From NCBI RefSeq assembly GCF_048282545.1, contig NZ_CP182485.1, forward strand, positions 1,612,001 to 1,676,000: a stretch of 64,000 nt of DNA, given 5' to 3'. The notes below the pieces were generated by a model. It saw only the letters and a list, made by a program, of their open reading frames with translations. It searched no databases and had not been told where the DNA came from. The position numbers were made by a program, and so were the translations under genes. Below are positions 52,835-62,207 of this stretch, piece by piece; positions within the stretch are counted from its first letter, which is position 1; the number at the start of each line of letters is the position of its first letter. The DNA comes from Opacimonas immobilis (GTDB lineage Bacteria > Pseudomonadota > Gammaproteobacteria > Enterobacterales > Alteromonadaceae).

Positions 52835-53331
52835 TGTTGCTTTCAAAATTAATTATGTTAGTTAAAAAGTTTTTTTCTATTATAAAGTATCTTGATAGAT
52901 ATTCGCAATATTATTTTTACTATGATAAATATGATATCTCAAAAACCTTTATATTTTCTGGACGTGATATAGAACTTTATGGCGGTGGTGTAATTAAAAT
53001 AAATGGACCTGGCTACTGTGGGAATAGGACTGTGATACAATCAGTTCAAGGTTGCAAAGTTGTTATTGGTTCTAATGTTTCTATTAGCCATAATGTAAGA
53101 ATATACACTTCTAGTAGAAATCCACAAGATATAGTTAGTCAACGACAACATATTAGCTATATTGAAATGGATGTTTTAATTGGTGATAATTGCTGGATAG
53201 GAGCTAATGTTTTTATCAATCCTGGTGTGGTAATTGGGAATAATTCTGTGGTTGGTGCAAATAGTGTTGTTACAAAGAACATTCCACCTAATTCTGTGTT
53301 TGCAGGTTGTCCTGCAAAAAAAATTGGTTGA
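52834..53331 (+). CDS. Hexapeptide-repeat acetyltransferase (1)
   Basis: A 165-residue left-handed beta-helix protein with repeats such as VIGSNVSISHNVRI, LIGDNCWIGANVFINPGVVIGNNSVVGANSVV and the C-terminal NSVFAGCPAKKIG. It resembles maltose/capsule O-acetyltransferases and probably acetylates a sugar of the repeat unit. The ATG at 52834 overlaps the wzx stop by one base. Confidence 0.85.
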   Translation: MLLSKLIMLVKKFFSIIKYLDRYSQYYFYYDKYDISKTFIFSGRDIELYGGGVIKINGPGYCGNRTVIQSVQGCKVVIGSNVSISHNVRIYTSSRNPQDIVSQRQHISYIEMDVLIGDNCWIGANVFINPGVVIGNNSVVGANSVVTKNIPPNSVFAGCPAKKIG

Positions 53332-53339
53332 AGGTTTTT

Positions 53340-53825
53340 ATGTTTAAATTTTATCAAGAGCTATATTGTTTAGGCAGTAATACAAAAGGAAAGTTTTTTA
53401 TCTTTTTTTTTCGTATTTCTTCCTATCAAGGTAGTAATATTTTATTACTTATCTTTTCTCGGTTATTTAGATTGTTTTATTCAATTATTGTTCAATGGTT
53501 TATGGGTATCGATGTTCCCCCACTTACTAAGATTGGGTTTGGTTTCACTCTTTTTCATGGAACTGGCCTAGTTATTCATCGGAATACTATTATAGGAAAA
53601 AATGTGAGAGTAAGGCAGTCTACTACTATTGGTACTGCAAAATTTGATCATGATACTCCAGTTATAGGTGATAATGTAGATATTGGAGCTAACACGGTTA
53701 TTATTGGTGCAATTAATGTTGGCGATAATGTCATAATAGGTGCCGGTTCAGTTGTTACGAAAGATATCCCTTCTAATTCTATAGTAGTGGGGAATCCAGC
53801 AAGGGTTGTGTATGAGAAGGGTTAA
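53340..53825 (+). CDS. Hexapeptide-repeat acetyltransferase (2), CysE-like
   Basis: A 161-residue protein of the serine-acetyltransferase-like group: GFGFTLFHGTGLVIHRNTIIGKNV has the H-G-x-G-x-V-I-H motif, followed by VIGDNVDIGANTVIIGA and a C-terminal VVGNPARVV. In polysaccharide loci such proteins O-acetylate sugars rather than serine. The ATG at 53340 has GAAGG upstream; an earlier in-frame start lies inside the previous gene. Confidence 0.85.
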   Translation: MFKFYQELYCLGSNTKGKFFIFFFRISSYQGSNILLLIFSRLFRLFYSIIVQWFMGIDVPPLTKIGFGFTLFHGTGLVIHRNTIIGKNVRVRQSTTIGTAKFDHDTPVIGDNVDIGANTVIIGAINVGDNVIIGAGSVVTKDIPSNSIVVGNPARVVYEKG

Positions 53826-54858
53826 AGTGATCGTAGTTGGTTCTTCACGCCAGACTAGAGGTGGGATAACTAGTGTAATTAAGGCTTATGAAAACTCTGA
53901 TATTTGGGACAAATTCAATTGTGTTTGGGTTGAATCTCACATAGATAGTGGAATATTTAATAAGCTGTTTTATTTTATGGTTGGGCTTATAAAGTTTTTA
54001 TTTGAAATTGGTGGTGCAGATATTGTGCATATACATCATAGCGAACCTGTTTCAACAATACGAAAAATTCCTTTCATTTTATTAACTAAATTATTTAGAA
54101 AAAAACTAATTATGCACTTCCACTCTTTTTCTGCTGACACTACTATATGTGGAAAATTTAGGGACTTATATAAGTTTGTGTTTAAAAAGTCGGACTTTGT
54201 AATAGTTTTATCCGAATACTGGAAGGATCTACTTTATCATGAGTTTGAATTATGTGAAAAAGTTCATGTCATTTATAATCCTTGTCTACCATTGAAAGAT
54301 AACATTGTTACTAGAGAAAAAACCATTTTATTTGCTGGAACAATAACTAGTAGAAAAGGTTATAGTGTTCTTTTAAAAGCTTTCTCGATGTTTAATAAAA
54401 AGATTCCTGGTTGGAATTTGGTGTTCGCCGGTAATGGGGAGATTGAAAAAGCAAGAAGAGAAGCAAGAGATTATGGAATAATTGATAATACCAAGTTTTT
54501 GGGATGGGTTTCGGGGACTGATAAAGAAAAAGTCTTTGAAAGTGCTTCAATATTCTGTTTGCCTAGTTTTGCAGAGGGTTTTCCCATGGCTGTGTTAGAT
54601 GCCGTTTCATTCGGTGTTCCAGTTATTACAACACCTGTAGGTGGTATTCTTGATGCTTTTGAACATAAAAGTAACGCACTTATTTTTGAGCCTGGAGACA
54701 GTGACGCGTTATGCTTGTGTTTAGAAGAATTAGCTTTAAATAATTCTTTAAGGGAAAGTATTAAACTACAAGCATTTAAAACTGCTAAGGATAGATTTGA
54801 AATTCAAACTTTAAATACTCTAATGGAAAAGTTGTATCTTCGGTTGTTGATGCACTAA
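53812..54858 (+). CDS. GT4 glycosyltransferase
   Basis: A 348-residue family 4 transferase. The N-terminal domain has TRGGITSVIKAYE; the C-terminal domain has ILFAGTITSRKGYSVLLKAF and FAEGFPMAVLDAVSFGVPVI (E-x7-D rather than the usual E-x7-E). It starts 14 bases inside the acetyltransferase gene and ends the very AT-rich block. Confidence 0.88.
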   Translation: MRRVKVIVVGSSRQTRGGITSVIKAYENSDIWDKFNCVWVESHIDSGIFNKLFYFMVGLIKFLFEIGGADIVHIHHSEPVSTIRKIPFILLTKLFRKKLIMHFHSFSADTTICGKFRDLYKFVFKKSDFVIVLSEYWKDLLYHEFELCEKVHVIYNPCLPLKDNIVTREKTILFAGTITSRKGYSVLLKAFSMFNKKIPGWNLVFAGNGEIEKARREARDYGIIDNTKFLGWVSGTDKEKVFESASIFCLPSFAEGFPMAVLDAVSFGVPVITTPVGGILDAFEHKSNALIFEPGDSDALCLCLEELALNNSLRESIKLQAFKTAKDRFEIQTLNTLMEKLYLRLLMH

Positions 54859-54888
54859 TTTTACAAAATTTTAATTAAGGAAATTTAT

Positions 54889-56004
54889 ATGAAAAAAGCT
54901 TTAATAACTGGCGTAACAGGACAAGATGGTTCATATTTAGCTGAATTCTTGTTACAAAAAGGTTATGAAGTCCATGGTATTAAACGTCGTGCATCAAGTT
55001 TTAACACTGAGCGTGTAGATCACATCTATCAAGATGTCCACGAAGATAATCCTAAGTTTTTTTTACACTATGGTGATTTAACAGATACATCAAATCTCAC
55101 CCGTATTTTGAAAGAGGTTCAGCCAGATGAGGTTTACAACTTAGGTGCACAAAGCCATGTTGCTGTCTCATTTGAATCACCTGAATATACTGCAGATGTA
55201 GATGCTATTGGAACATTGCGCTTGTTAGAGGCTATACGTTTTTTAGGTTTAGAAAAGAAAACTAAGTTTTATCAAGCTTCGACCTCTGAACTTTACGGTG
55301 AAGTACAAGAAATTCCACAAAAAGAATCAACACCATTTCACCCTCGTTCACCATATGCTGTAGCTAAAATGTATGCTTACTGGATAGCAGTAAACTATCG
55401 CGAATCATATGGTATGTACGCATGTAACGGTATTCTATTTAACCATGAATCACCTCGTCGTGGTGAAACATTCGTTACACGTAAGATTACTCGTGGATTA
55501 TCTAATATTTCGCAAGGTTTAGAAAAATGTTTATATCTAGGAAATATGGATGCACTTCGTGACTGGGGGCATGCTAAAGATTATGTTCGTATGCAGTGGA
55601 TGATGCTTCAACAAGATACCCCTGAAGATTTTGTGATTGCAACCGGTAAGCAAATTTCTGTACGTGAGTTTGTAACACTTTCGGCTAAAGAGCTCGGTAT
55701 AACCTTAGAGTTTAGTGGTGAAGGGGTTAATGAAATTGCCACTGTAGCTGCTATTGAAGGTGATAATGCTGAAGCACTAAGTTTAGGTGATGTAATTGTT
55801 CGCATAGACCCTCGTTACTTCCGCCCTGCAGAGGTAGAAACGTTACTTGGCGATCCAACAAAAGCGAAACAAAAATTAGGTTGGGAACCTGAAATTACTG
55901 TAGAAGAGATGTGTGCTGAAATGGTGCAAAGTGATCTAGCTAAAGCCAAACAGCATGCAATTTTAAAGTCGCACGGTTATGACATTAGTGTTTCTGTAGA
56001 GTAA
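54889..56004 (+). CDS. gmd: GDP-mannose 4,6-dehydratase
   Basis: A 371-residue extended SDR. The cofactor loop is GVTGQDGSYLAEFLL, with the family signature GIKRRASSFNT; the active site has STSELYG and PYAVAKMYAYW, and NHESPRRGETFVTRKI binds the GDP-sugar. It makes GDP-4-keto-6-deoxymannose, which Fcl converts to GDP-L-fucose. It starts the GDP-fucose block and is followed by a terminator-like hairpin. Confidence 0.97.
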   Translation: MKKALITGVTGQDGSYLAEFLLQKGYEVHGIKRRASSFNTERVDHIYQDVHEDNPKFFLHYGDLTDTSNLTRILKEVQPDEVYNLGAQSHVAVSFESPEYTADVDAIGTLRLLEAIRFLGLEKKTKFYQASTSELYGEVQEIPQKESTPFHPRSPYAVAKMYAYWIAVNYRESYGMYACNGILFNHESPRRGETFVTRKITRGLSNISQGLEKCLYLGNMDALRDWGHAKDYVRMQWMMLQQDTPEDFVIATGKQISVREFVTLSAKELGITLEFSGEGVNEIATVAAIEGDNAEALSLGDVIVRIDPRYFRPAEVETLLGDPTKAKQKLGWEPEITVEEMCAEMVQSDLAKAKQHAILKSHGYDISVSVE

Positions 56005-56032
56005 CTATAAGCCTTATAATCATAAACTTATT

Positions 56033-56058
56033 AACCCAGCGTAAATCTGGGTTTTATT
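56033..56058 (+). terminator. Hairpin between gmd and fcl
   Basis: AACCCAG pairs with CTGGGTT over a 7-base loop, followed by TTATT. It ends about a dozen bases before fcl, so it may attenuate the downstream genes rather than fully stop transcription. Confidence 0.55.
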
Positions 56059-56070
56059 ATGGAAAGAGCA

Positions 56071-57036
56071 ATGCAAGCTAAAACTATTTTTGTCGCTGGC
56101 CATAACGGAATGGTTGGCAGTGCAATTGTTAGGCAATTACAAAAGCAACCTGAAGTGACCGTTATCACTCGCTCTCGCTCAGAGTTAAATCTATTGGACC
56201 AAAGTGCTGTTGCTAATTTTTTTGAATCGAATGATATTGAACAAGTGTATTTAGCTGCGGCTAAGGTTGGTGGGATTATTGCTAATAATACTTACCCTGC
56301 AGAGTTTATATATGAGAACTTGATGATTCAAAATAATATAATTCATAGTGCTCATTTAGCTGGGGTAAATGACTTGCTGTTTTTGGGGTCTTCATGTATT
56401 TACCCTAAATTAGCTGAACAACCAATGCAAGAAAGTGCCTTATTAACAGGTACGTTAGAGCCAACTAATGAACCATACGCAATTGCTAAAATTTCCGGCA
56501 TTAAAATGTGTGAATCATATAACCGACAATATGGGCGAAATTATCGCTCAGTGATGCCAACAAATTTATATGGTGAAAATGATAACTTTCATCCAGAAAA
56601 CTCTCATGTAATACCTGCATTATTAAGACGCTTCCATGAGGCAAAATTAGCTGGTGATGACAAGGTTATTGCTTGGGGCTCAGGTAAACCTATGCGTGAA
56701 TTCTTACATGTTGATGATATGGCTGCAGCCTCTATTCATATTATGAACCTTAGTAATGATGTTTATAACTCAAATACACAAGAGATGCTTAGCCATATTA
56801 ATGTGGGTACGGGTATCGATTGTACTATTCGTGAGTTAGTAGAAACTGTAGCTAAAGTTGTTGGCTTTAAAGGTGATATTGAATTTGATACTTCAAAACC
56901 AGATGGTGCGCCTCGTAAGCTTATGGATGTTTCTAGATTAAAGTCTTTGGGTTGGCAATATAAAATCAGCCTAGAGGAAGGGTTAACACAGACGTATGAG
57001 TGGTTCTTAGCCAACCAAGACAACTTTAGAAAATAG
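56071..57036 (+). CDS. fcl: GDP-L-fucose synthase
   Basis: A 321-residue SDR that epimerises and reduces the Gmd product. Cofactor loop GHNGMVGSAI, active-site SSCIYPK and YAIAKISGIKM, then REFLHVDDMA. The ATG at 56071 has GGAAAGAG in front and gives MQAKTIFVAGHNG, which fits the family; an ATG at 56059 would lie too close to the hairpin and lacks a ribosome site. Confidence 0.97.
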   Translation: MQAKTIFVAGHNGMVGSAIVRQLQKQPEVTVITRSRSELNLLDQSAVANFFESNDIEQVYLAAAKVGGIIANNTYPAEFIYENLMIQNNIIHSAHLAGVNDLLFLGSSCIYPKLAEQPMQESALLTGTLEPTNEPYAIAKISGIKMCESYNRQYGRNYRSVMPTNLYGENDNFHPENSHVIPALLRRFHEAKLAGDDKVIAWGSGKPMREFLHVDDMAAASIHIMNLSNDVYNSNTQEMLSHINVGTGIDCTIRELVETVAKVVGFKGDIEFDTSKPDGAPRKLMDVSRLKSLGWQYKISLEEGLTQTYEWFLANQDNFRK

Positions 57037-57037
57037 T

Positions 57038-57505
57038 ATGTTTTTAGAGCAAACAACGTTTGAGACAGTTATCGACAGTACCCCTCTGGTATCCATAGAC
57101 CTTGTTGTACTTAACGAAAATAATGAAGCGTTACTTGGGCAAAGGTTAAACCGCCCAGCTGAAGGGTTTTGGTTTGTTCCAGGTGGTCGTATTTTAAAAA
57201 ATGAGTCACTGGCTAATGCTTTTAAAAGGCTAACACTAAATGAATTAGGAATTGAACTTGAATTATCAATTGCTGAACTGCTTGGCCCTTATGATCATTT
57301 TTATGATGACTGTGTATTTAACGATAAAATAAAAACACACTATGTCGCAATTGCTTATGTATTAAGGCTTACAAAGCAACAGCTTGATGCATTACCATTA
57401 AACGAACAGCATGCAGCATATAAATGGCTTAGTTTTGATGAATTACTCAAATCGCCTATGGTCCACAAGCATACAAAATGGTATTTTGAAGCATTAATAG
57501 AATAA
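57038..57505 (+). CDS. gmm: GDP-mannose mannosyl hydrolase
   Basis: A 155-residue Nudix-family protein. STPLVSIDLVV and GFWFVPGGRILKNESLANAF resemble E. coli Gmm, including its altered Nudix box (…RLTLNELGI, without the usual REUXEE glutamates). It hydrolyses GDP-mannose to mannose and GDP and may tune the pool used for fucose. It begins one base after fcl. Confidence 0.92.
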   Translation: MFLEQTTFETVIDSTPLVSIDLVVLNENNEALLGQRLNRPAEGFWFVPGGRILKNESLANAFKRLTLNELGIELELSIAELLGPYDHFYDDCVFNDKIKTHYVAIAYVLRLTKQQLDALPLNEQHAAYKWLSFDELLKSPMVHKHTKWYFEALIE

Positions 57506-57520
57506 ACACAGGGAATTATT

Positions 57521-58924
57521 ATGATTTTACCAGTAATCATGGCGGGTGGTTCAGGCACACGCTTATGGCCATTATCGCGTGGCAACTATCCAAAACAATT
57601 TTTATCGCTTAACGGCGATCAGACAATGCTACAAGATACGCTAAACCGCTTAACGGGCTTAGCGCACTCAGCAGCCATGTTAATTTGTAATGAAGAACAC
57701 CGTTTTATTGTAGCAGAGCAAGTGCGACAATTAGATACAGACCATGGCGGTATATTTTTAGAGCCAGTAGGCCGTAACACGGCACCAGCTATTGCTTTGG
57801 CTGCTTTTAAAGCCATTGAAAATGATCAAGATCCATTATTACTAGTACTTGCAGCAGACCATGTCATTGAAGACTCAGCGGCGTTTCAGGCTAGTGTAAA
57901 TAAAGCAGCAGAGTTAGCAAACCAAGATAAATTAGTTACATTTGGTATTGTAGGTAACAGCCCTGAAACAGGTTATGGCTATATTAAACGAGGTGACGCT
58001 GTAGAGCATGGCTATGTGGTTGACAGTTTTGTTGAAAAGCCAAATTTAGAAACAGCCAAGCAGTATATTGAAAGCGGTGATTACTACTGGAATAGTGGTA
58101 TGTTTTTATTTAAAGCAAGTCGCTATTTAGAAGAATTAAAAGTATTTCGTCCCGATATCTACGAGGCCTGTGAAAAAGCCATTGCAGTTCAAAACAGCGA
58201 TATGGACTTTATTCGCGTAGATAAAGCTGCTTTTGAGTCCTGCCCTGATGAGTCGATTGATTATGCTGTAATGGAACACACGAAAGATGCTGTTGTTGTG
58301 CCTATGGATGCAGGCTGGAGCGACGTCGGTGGTTTTGCTGCCCTTTGGGAAGTGTCGTCAAAAGATGAAAATGGCAATGCCTTTAAAGGTAATGTAAAAG
58401 CGGTAGATACAATAAATACACTTGTATTTGGTGAGGATAAACTCGTCGCAACAGTAGGTGTTGAAGACCTAGTGATTGTAAATACGAAAGACGCTATTTT
58501 AGTTGCCCATAAAGATAAATCACAACAAGTTAAAGCGATTGTAAACCAGTTAAAAGCGGAAGGACGTTCAGAAGTGACTTTCCACCGTGAAGTGTATCGT
58601 CCATGGGGTAAATACGATTCAGTTGATAATGGTGAGCGTTTCCAAGTCAAACGTATCACCGTAAAACCAGGTGCGAAGTTATCGGTACAAATGCACCACC
58701 ACCGCGCAGAGCATTGGATCGTGGTATCGGGTACTGCAAAAGTGCAAATTGATGATACAGAGCAATATATAACAGAGAATGAATCAGTTTATATTCCAAT
58801 TACAGCTGTCCATGCTCTAGAAAATCCTGGAAATATTCCACTCGAATTAATTGAGGTTCAATCCGGCTCCTATCTTGGTGAAGACGATATAGTCCGTTTT
58901 GAAGATAAATATGGGAGAAAGTAA
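57521..58924 (+). CDS. manC: Mannose-1-phosphate guanylyltransferase / mannose-6-P isomerase
   Basis: A 467-residue bifunctional enzyme. The nucleotidyltransferase half has GGSGTRLWPLSRGNYPKQFL and FVEKPN; the C-terminal cupin half has GKYDSVDNGERFQVKRI, PGAKLSVQMHHHRAEHW and ends in an acidic RFEDKYGR. It supplies GDP-mannose for Gmd. A phosphomannomutase (ManB) is not in the window and must be elsewhere. Confidence 0.97.
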   Translation: MILPVIMAGGSGTRLWPLSRGNYPKQFLSLNGDQTMLQDTLNRLTGLAHSAAMLICNEEHRFIVAEQVRQLDTDHGGIFLEPVGRNTAPAIALAAFKAIENDQDPLLLVLAADHVIEDSAAFQASVNKAAELANQDKLVTFGIVGNSPETGYGYIKRGDAVEHGYVVDSFVEKPNLETAKQYIESGDYYWNSGMFLFKASRYLEELKVFRPDIYEACEKAIAVQNSDMDFIRVDKAAFESCPDESIDYAVMEHTKDAVVVPMDAGWSDVGGFAALWEVSSKDENGNAFKGNVKAVDTINTLVFGEDKLVATVGVEDLVIVNTKDAILVAHKDKSQQVKAIVNQLKAEGRSEVTFHREVYRPWGKYDSVDNGERFQVKRITVKPGAKLSVQMHHHRAEHWIVVSGTAKVQIDDTEQYITENESVYIPITAVHALENPGNIPLELIEVQSGSYLGEDDIVRFEDKYGRK

Positions 58925-58926
58925 TA

Positions 58927-59694
58927 TTGCTAAAATATACTAAAGTTTTTGGTTTTGACATCGTGACTAATCCAGTTCATGAAATAGTTCAAAAGTCCCT
59001 ATGCGATACTGGGACCACAGTTGTGAATACAATAAATCCACACTCATATATTGAAACAAAAAAAGATAAGGTATTTTACTGCGCTCTTCAAAGTAGTGAT
59101 GTTCTAATTCCCGATGGAAGCGGAATTGAATTGGCAATTAAAATTATAAATAAAATTTCAGTAAAAAAGATAGCTGGGGCCGATTTGTTTCAGGAAACTA
59201 TGCGTGTATTGAATGTGTCTCATGGTAAAGTTTTTTTATTGGGATCTTCAGACAAAGTCTTAGCAAGTATAGTAAAAAATAGCAAAAATGAATTCCCGAA
59301 TGTTACTGCAAAGGTTCTATCTCCTCCTTACAAAGAAACCTTTAATAAAAATGACATCACAGTCTTTGTTAATGCAATAAATGATTTTTCACCTGATGTT
59401 TTATTTGTAGGCTTAACAGCACCTAAACAAGAAAAATTAATCAACCAGTTGAAACATGACATTAATGTGAGCATGATAAGCGGTATAGGCGCTGTATTCG
59501 ACTTTTACGCCGGAACTGTAAGGCGTCCCTCAGCTTTTTGGATAAACTTACATCTAGAATGGTTGGTTCGTCTGATTGGAGAACCTAAAAGATTATGGAG
59601 AAGAAATTTTGTTTCAACACCATTATTTTTATTTGAAATTATTCTCGCAAAGCTAAAAATAAAGACATTCAAAGGTAATAATAAATCTTGTTAA
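58927..59694 (+). CDS. WecG/TagA/CpsF-family glycosyltransferase
   Basis: A 255-residue GT26 protein: NTINPHSYIE, the PDGSGIELA aspartate motif, KIAGADLFQE, GLTAPKQEKLI and the C-terminal GAVFDFYAGTVRRPSAFW. Family members add the second sugar (ManNAcA or ManNAc in known systems) to a WecA-made lipid-GlcNAc. It starts with TTG, nine bases after GGAG. Its presence fits the wecA gene 1.2 kb downstream. Confidence 0.9.
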   Translation: MLKYTKVFGFDIVTNPVHEIVQKSLCDTGTTVVNTINPHSYIETKKDKVFYCALQSSDVLIPDGSGIELAIKIINKISVKKIAGADLFQETMRVLNVSHGKVFLLGSSDKVLASIVKNSKNEFPNVTAKVLSPPYKETFNKNDITVFVNAINDFSPDVLFVGLTAPKQEKLINQLKHDINVSMISGIGAVFDFYAGTVRRPSAFWINLHLEWLVRLIGEPKRLWRRNFVSTPLFLFEIILAKLKIKTFKGNNKSC

Positions 59695-59861
59695 TTTAGT
59701 TGGTAATATAATATCCCCGAAAAAGAGAGCAGTTTTAACGTTGTTTTAAAGCCTATTTCTTAGATGGATTAAAATACCTATACGAATACATGTTAATATA
59801 TTAATATTTTCACGAAATTTATCGAAAGTTCAAAGGGAGCTGCCTCGCAGTTTGTATCAAT

Positions 59862-60896
59862 ATGTCAAATATTTTAGTCACCGGTGGCGCCGGCTACATC
59901 GGTTCACATACTCTCATCCAACTAATAGAACATGGTTATTCACCAGTTGTGTTTGATAGCCTTGTTAATGCATCTATTCTTGCCCTAGAGCGAGTTGAAC
60001 AAATCACTGAAACTACGATTCCGTTTGTACAAGGTGATATACGTGATGAAAACTCGTTAAGAGCTTTGTTTGAACAGTATGAATTTCAGTCTGTCATCCA
60101 TTTTGCTGGATTAAAAGCGGTGGGTGAGTCGGTAGCAAATCCTATCATGTATTATGAAAATAATGTCTTTGGCAGTATGCAACTGTTTAAGATCATGTCG
60201 GAATATCAGGTCAGAAATATCGTGTTTTCTTCTTCCGCCACGGTATACGGTGACCCGGTTTCATTACCATTGCATGAGGCAATGCCTACTGGTGTACCCA
60301 CAAACCCTTACGGCATGTCAAAGTTAATGATTGAGAATATACTGAAAGACCTTCATGTCAGTGATAACGACTGGCGCATTGTTAATTTACGTTATTTTAA
60401 TCCGGTTGGTGCGCATAGTTCCGGGTTAATTGGCGAAGATCCCAATGGTATTCCTAATAATCTGATGCCATTTATTGCACAAACGGCAACGGGTCTTCGT
60501 CAAGAACTGTCTGTTTTTGGAAACGATTATGATACGCATGATGGAACCGGCGTCAGAGATTATATTCACGTTGTCGATTTGGCCTTTGGGCACATTCAAG
60601 CACTGAAAAAAATAGAATCTGAACGTGGTGTCTGGACAGTCAATTTGGGAACCGGTATGGGGTATTCGGTACTTGATATGGTCAAGGCATTTGAACAAGC
60701 TTCTGGCAAAATGGTGCCTTATGTTATTGTGGATCGTCGTCCGGGTGATGTGGCTGCGTGTTATGCGGATCCGTCTTATGCAAAAAAGGTATTAAATTGG
60801 GAGGCAAAAAGAGATCTAAATGATATGTGTCGTGATACTTGGAATTGGCAGTCCAAAAATCCTCAGGGATTTAATTCTATGGATCAAAAACCATAA
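59862..60896 (+). CDS. galE: UDP-glucose 4-epimerase
   Basis: A 344-residue SDR. VTGGAGYIGSHTLIQLIEHGY binds NAD, SSSATVYGDP and NPYGMSKLMIE hold the catalytic Ser, Tyr and Lys. It interconverts UDP-glucose and UDP-galactose, supplying galactose for the repeat unit. Base composition here returns toward that of the flanking chromosome. It converges on wecA with 45 bases between. Confidence 0.97.
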   Translation: MSNILVTGGAGYIGSHTLIQLIEHGYSPVVFDSLVNASILALERVEQITETTIPFVQGDIRDENSLRALFEQYEFQSVIHFAGLKAVGESVANPIMYYENNVFGSMQLFKIMSEYQVRNIVFSSSATVYGDPVSLPLHEAMPTGVPTNPYGMSKLMIENILKDLHVSDNDWRIVNLRYFNPVGAHSSGLIGEDPNGIPNNLMPFIAQTATGLRQELSVFGNDYDTHDGTGVRDYIHVVDLAFGHIQALKKIESERGVWTVNLGTGMGYSVLDMVKAFEQASGKMVPYVIVDRRPGDVAACYADPSYAKKVLNWEAKRDLNDMCRDTWNWQSKNPQGFNSMDQKP

Positions 60897-60941
60897 ATAT
60901 TATGTCATGTGATAAGTTAAGTAGAATTTGTTATCGATAAA

Positions 60942-62084
60942 TTAATTAGATTTTGTTTTCTGCTCTTCCAAATTACTCAATTGGGAATTTGTTTTCACAG
61001 GCCTCAAAGGAACAAACTCCCCCTCACTCTGCTTCATCGCCTCATCCATTAGCTCTGCTACACGTTTAGGCCAATTCCTAAGTAGCGTGATTGAGTACAG
61101 CGCAAATGTAACCACAAATCCCCAAAACAATATCACTTCGGACACCACAAAATATTCACCCAACACACCCACTAATGCGCAGGTTGCACTGAATGAACAG
61201 ATGGTAAATAACGTAGCCAATTTACTTAGACCAACACGTTGAAATATGTGATGCAAATGGTCACGGTCCGGATAAAACGGTGACCGTCCTCGCTTGACTC
61301 TGCGATACATAATTGCAGCCATATCCATCAAGGGCAGGGCAATTAACCACAGCGCCGTGACGGGGCGCATTATAGGAGTAGCAGTTGGCTGTGTAATGGT
61401 TAACAACATCCAAATCACCAAAAAACCAATCATCATTGAGCCAGCATCGCCCATAAAGACTCTGCGCTCTCGACCCAAGAACCCCATATTCATCATGACG
61501 TAAGGCGCCATAGCGACGACCACAACGACGCACACATACGCAAGTTCATGTTGTTGGCTTAGATTCAATAAAACTGCCATGCCGGTAAATGTTACCATCG
61601 ACAACCCACCCAATAAGCCATCGATACCATCGACCATGTTAAAGGCGTTGATGGCGGCCAATACTGCAAATATTGTGACAACGGATGCAGCCCAACCAAG
61701 ACTCATGTCACCCAACCCAAAGATATTCCCAATAAAATTGAGTTCCAATCCGGTGAAATACATCATGACACAGGTCAAAGCGACTTGAACGGCTAGACGG
61801 TATTTGAAGCTGATATCAAATTTATCGTCAATAGCACCGACCACAATGAGGGTGAACAAACACAACAGCAAAAGTCCGGTGTGAGGTAAGATGTCAGGAT
61901 GAGAAAATAAAAAATAAGAAATGGAACTGAAAACGGCAATCCCGCCAACCAGAGGCACAACCCCTTCGTGTTGTTTACGAAGGTTCGGCGTATCGACTAA
62001 CCCGATGTGTTTTGCCACTTTGCGAAGTACAAATAGCGCTGCAAAGGTAAAAAAGAAGACAAAAAAGAGCTCAATAATCATCAT
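60942..62084 (-). CDS. wecA: Undecaprenyl-phosphate GlcNAc-1-phosphate transferase
   Basis: A 380-residue integral membrane protein with about eleven TM helices. Metal and catalytic motifs are DDKFDI, NAFNMVDGIDGLLGG and the cytoplasmic RRVKRGRSPFYPDRDHLHHIF (H-x-H-H). It transfers GlcNAc-1-phosphate to undecaprenyl phosphate, starting the repeat unit. It is divergent from the FlaA1-like gene across 123 bases. Confidence 0.96.
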   Translation of the reverse strand: MMIIELFFVFFFTFAALFVLRKVAKHIGLVDTPNLRKQHEGVVPLVGGIAVFSSISYFLFSHPDILPHTGLLLLCLFTLIVVGAIDDKFDISFKYRLAVQVALTCVMMYFTGLELNFIGNIFGLGDMSLGWAASVVTIFAVLAAINAFNMVDGIDGLLGGLSMVTFTGMAVLLNLSQQHELAYVCVVVVVAMAPYVMMNMGFLGRERRVFMGDAGSMMIGFLVIWMLLTITQPTATPIMRPVTALWLIALPLMDMAAIMYRRVKRGRSPFYPDRDHLHHIFQRVGLSKLATLFTICSFSATCALVGVLGEYFVVSEVILFWGFVVTFALYSITLLRNWPKRVAELMDEAMKQSEGEFVPLRPVKTNSQLSNLEEQKTKSN

Positions 62085-62207
62085 ATTCCATTAAATTCGT
62101 CTTGAACGTGGTGAGTATAGCACATAAACTGAACATTGACGATGCATGTAATATGATGGTTTTGTGACATAATATTACGGATGCAATAAGGGCATGAAAA
62201 CACCGAT

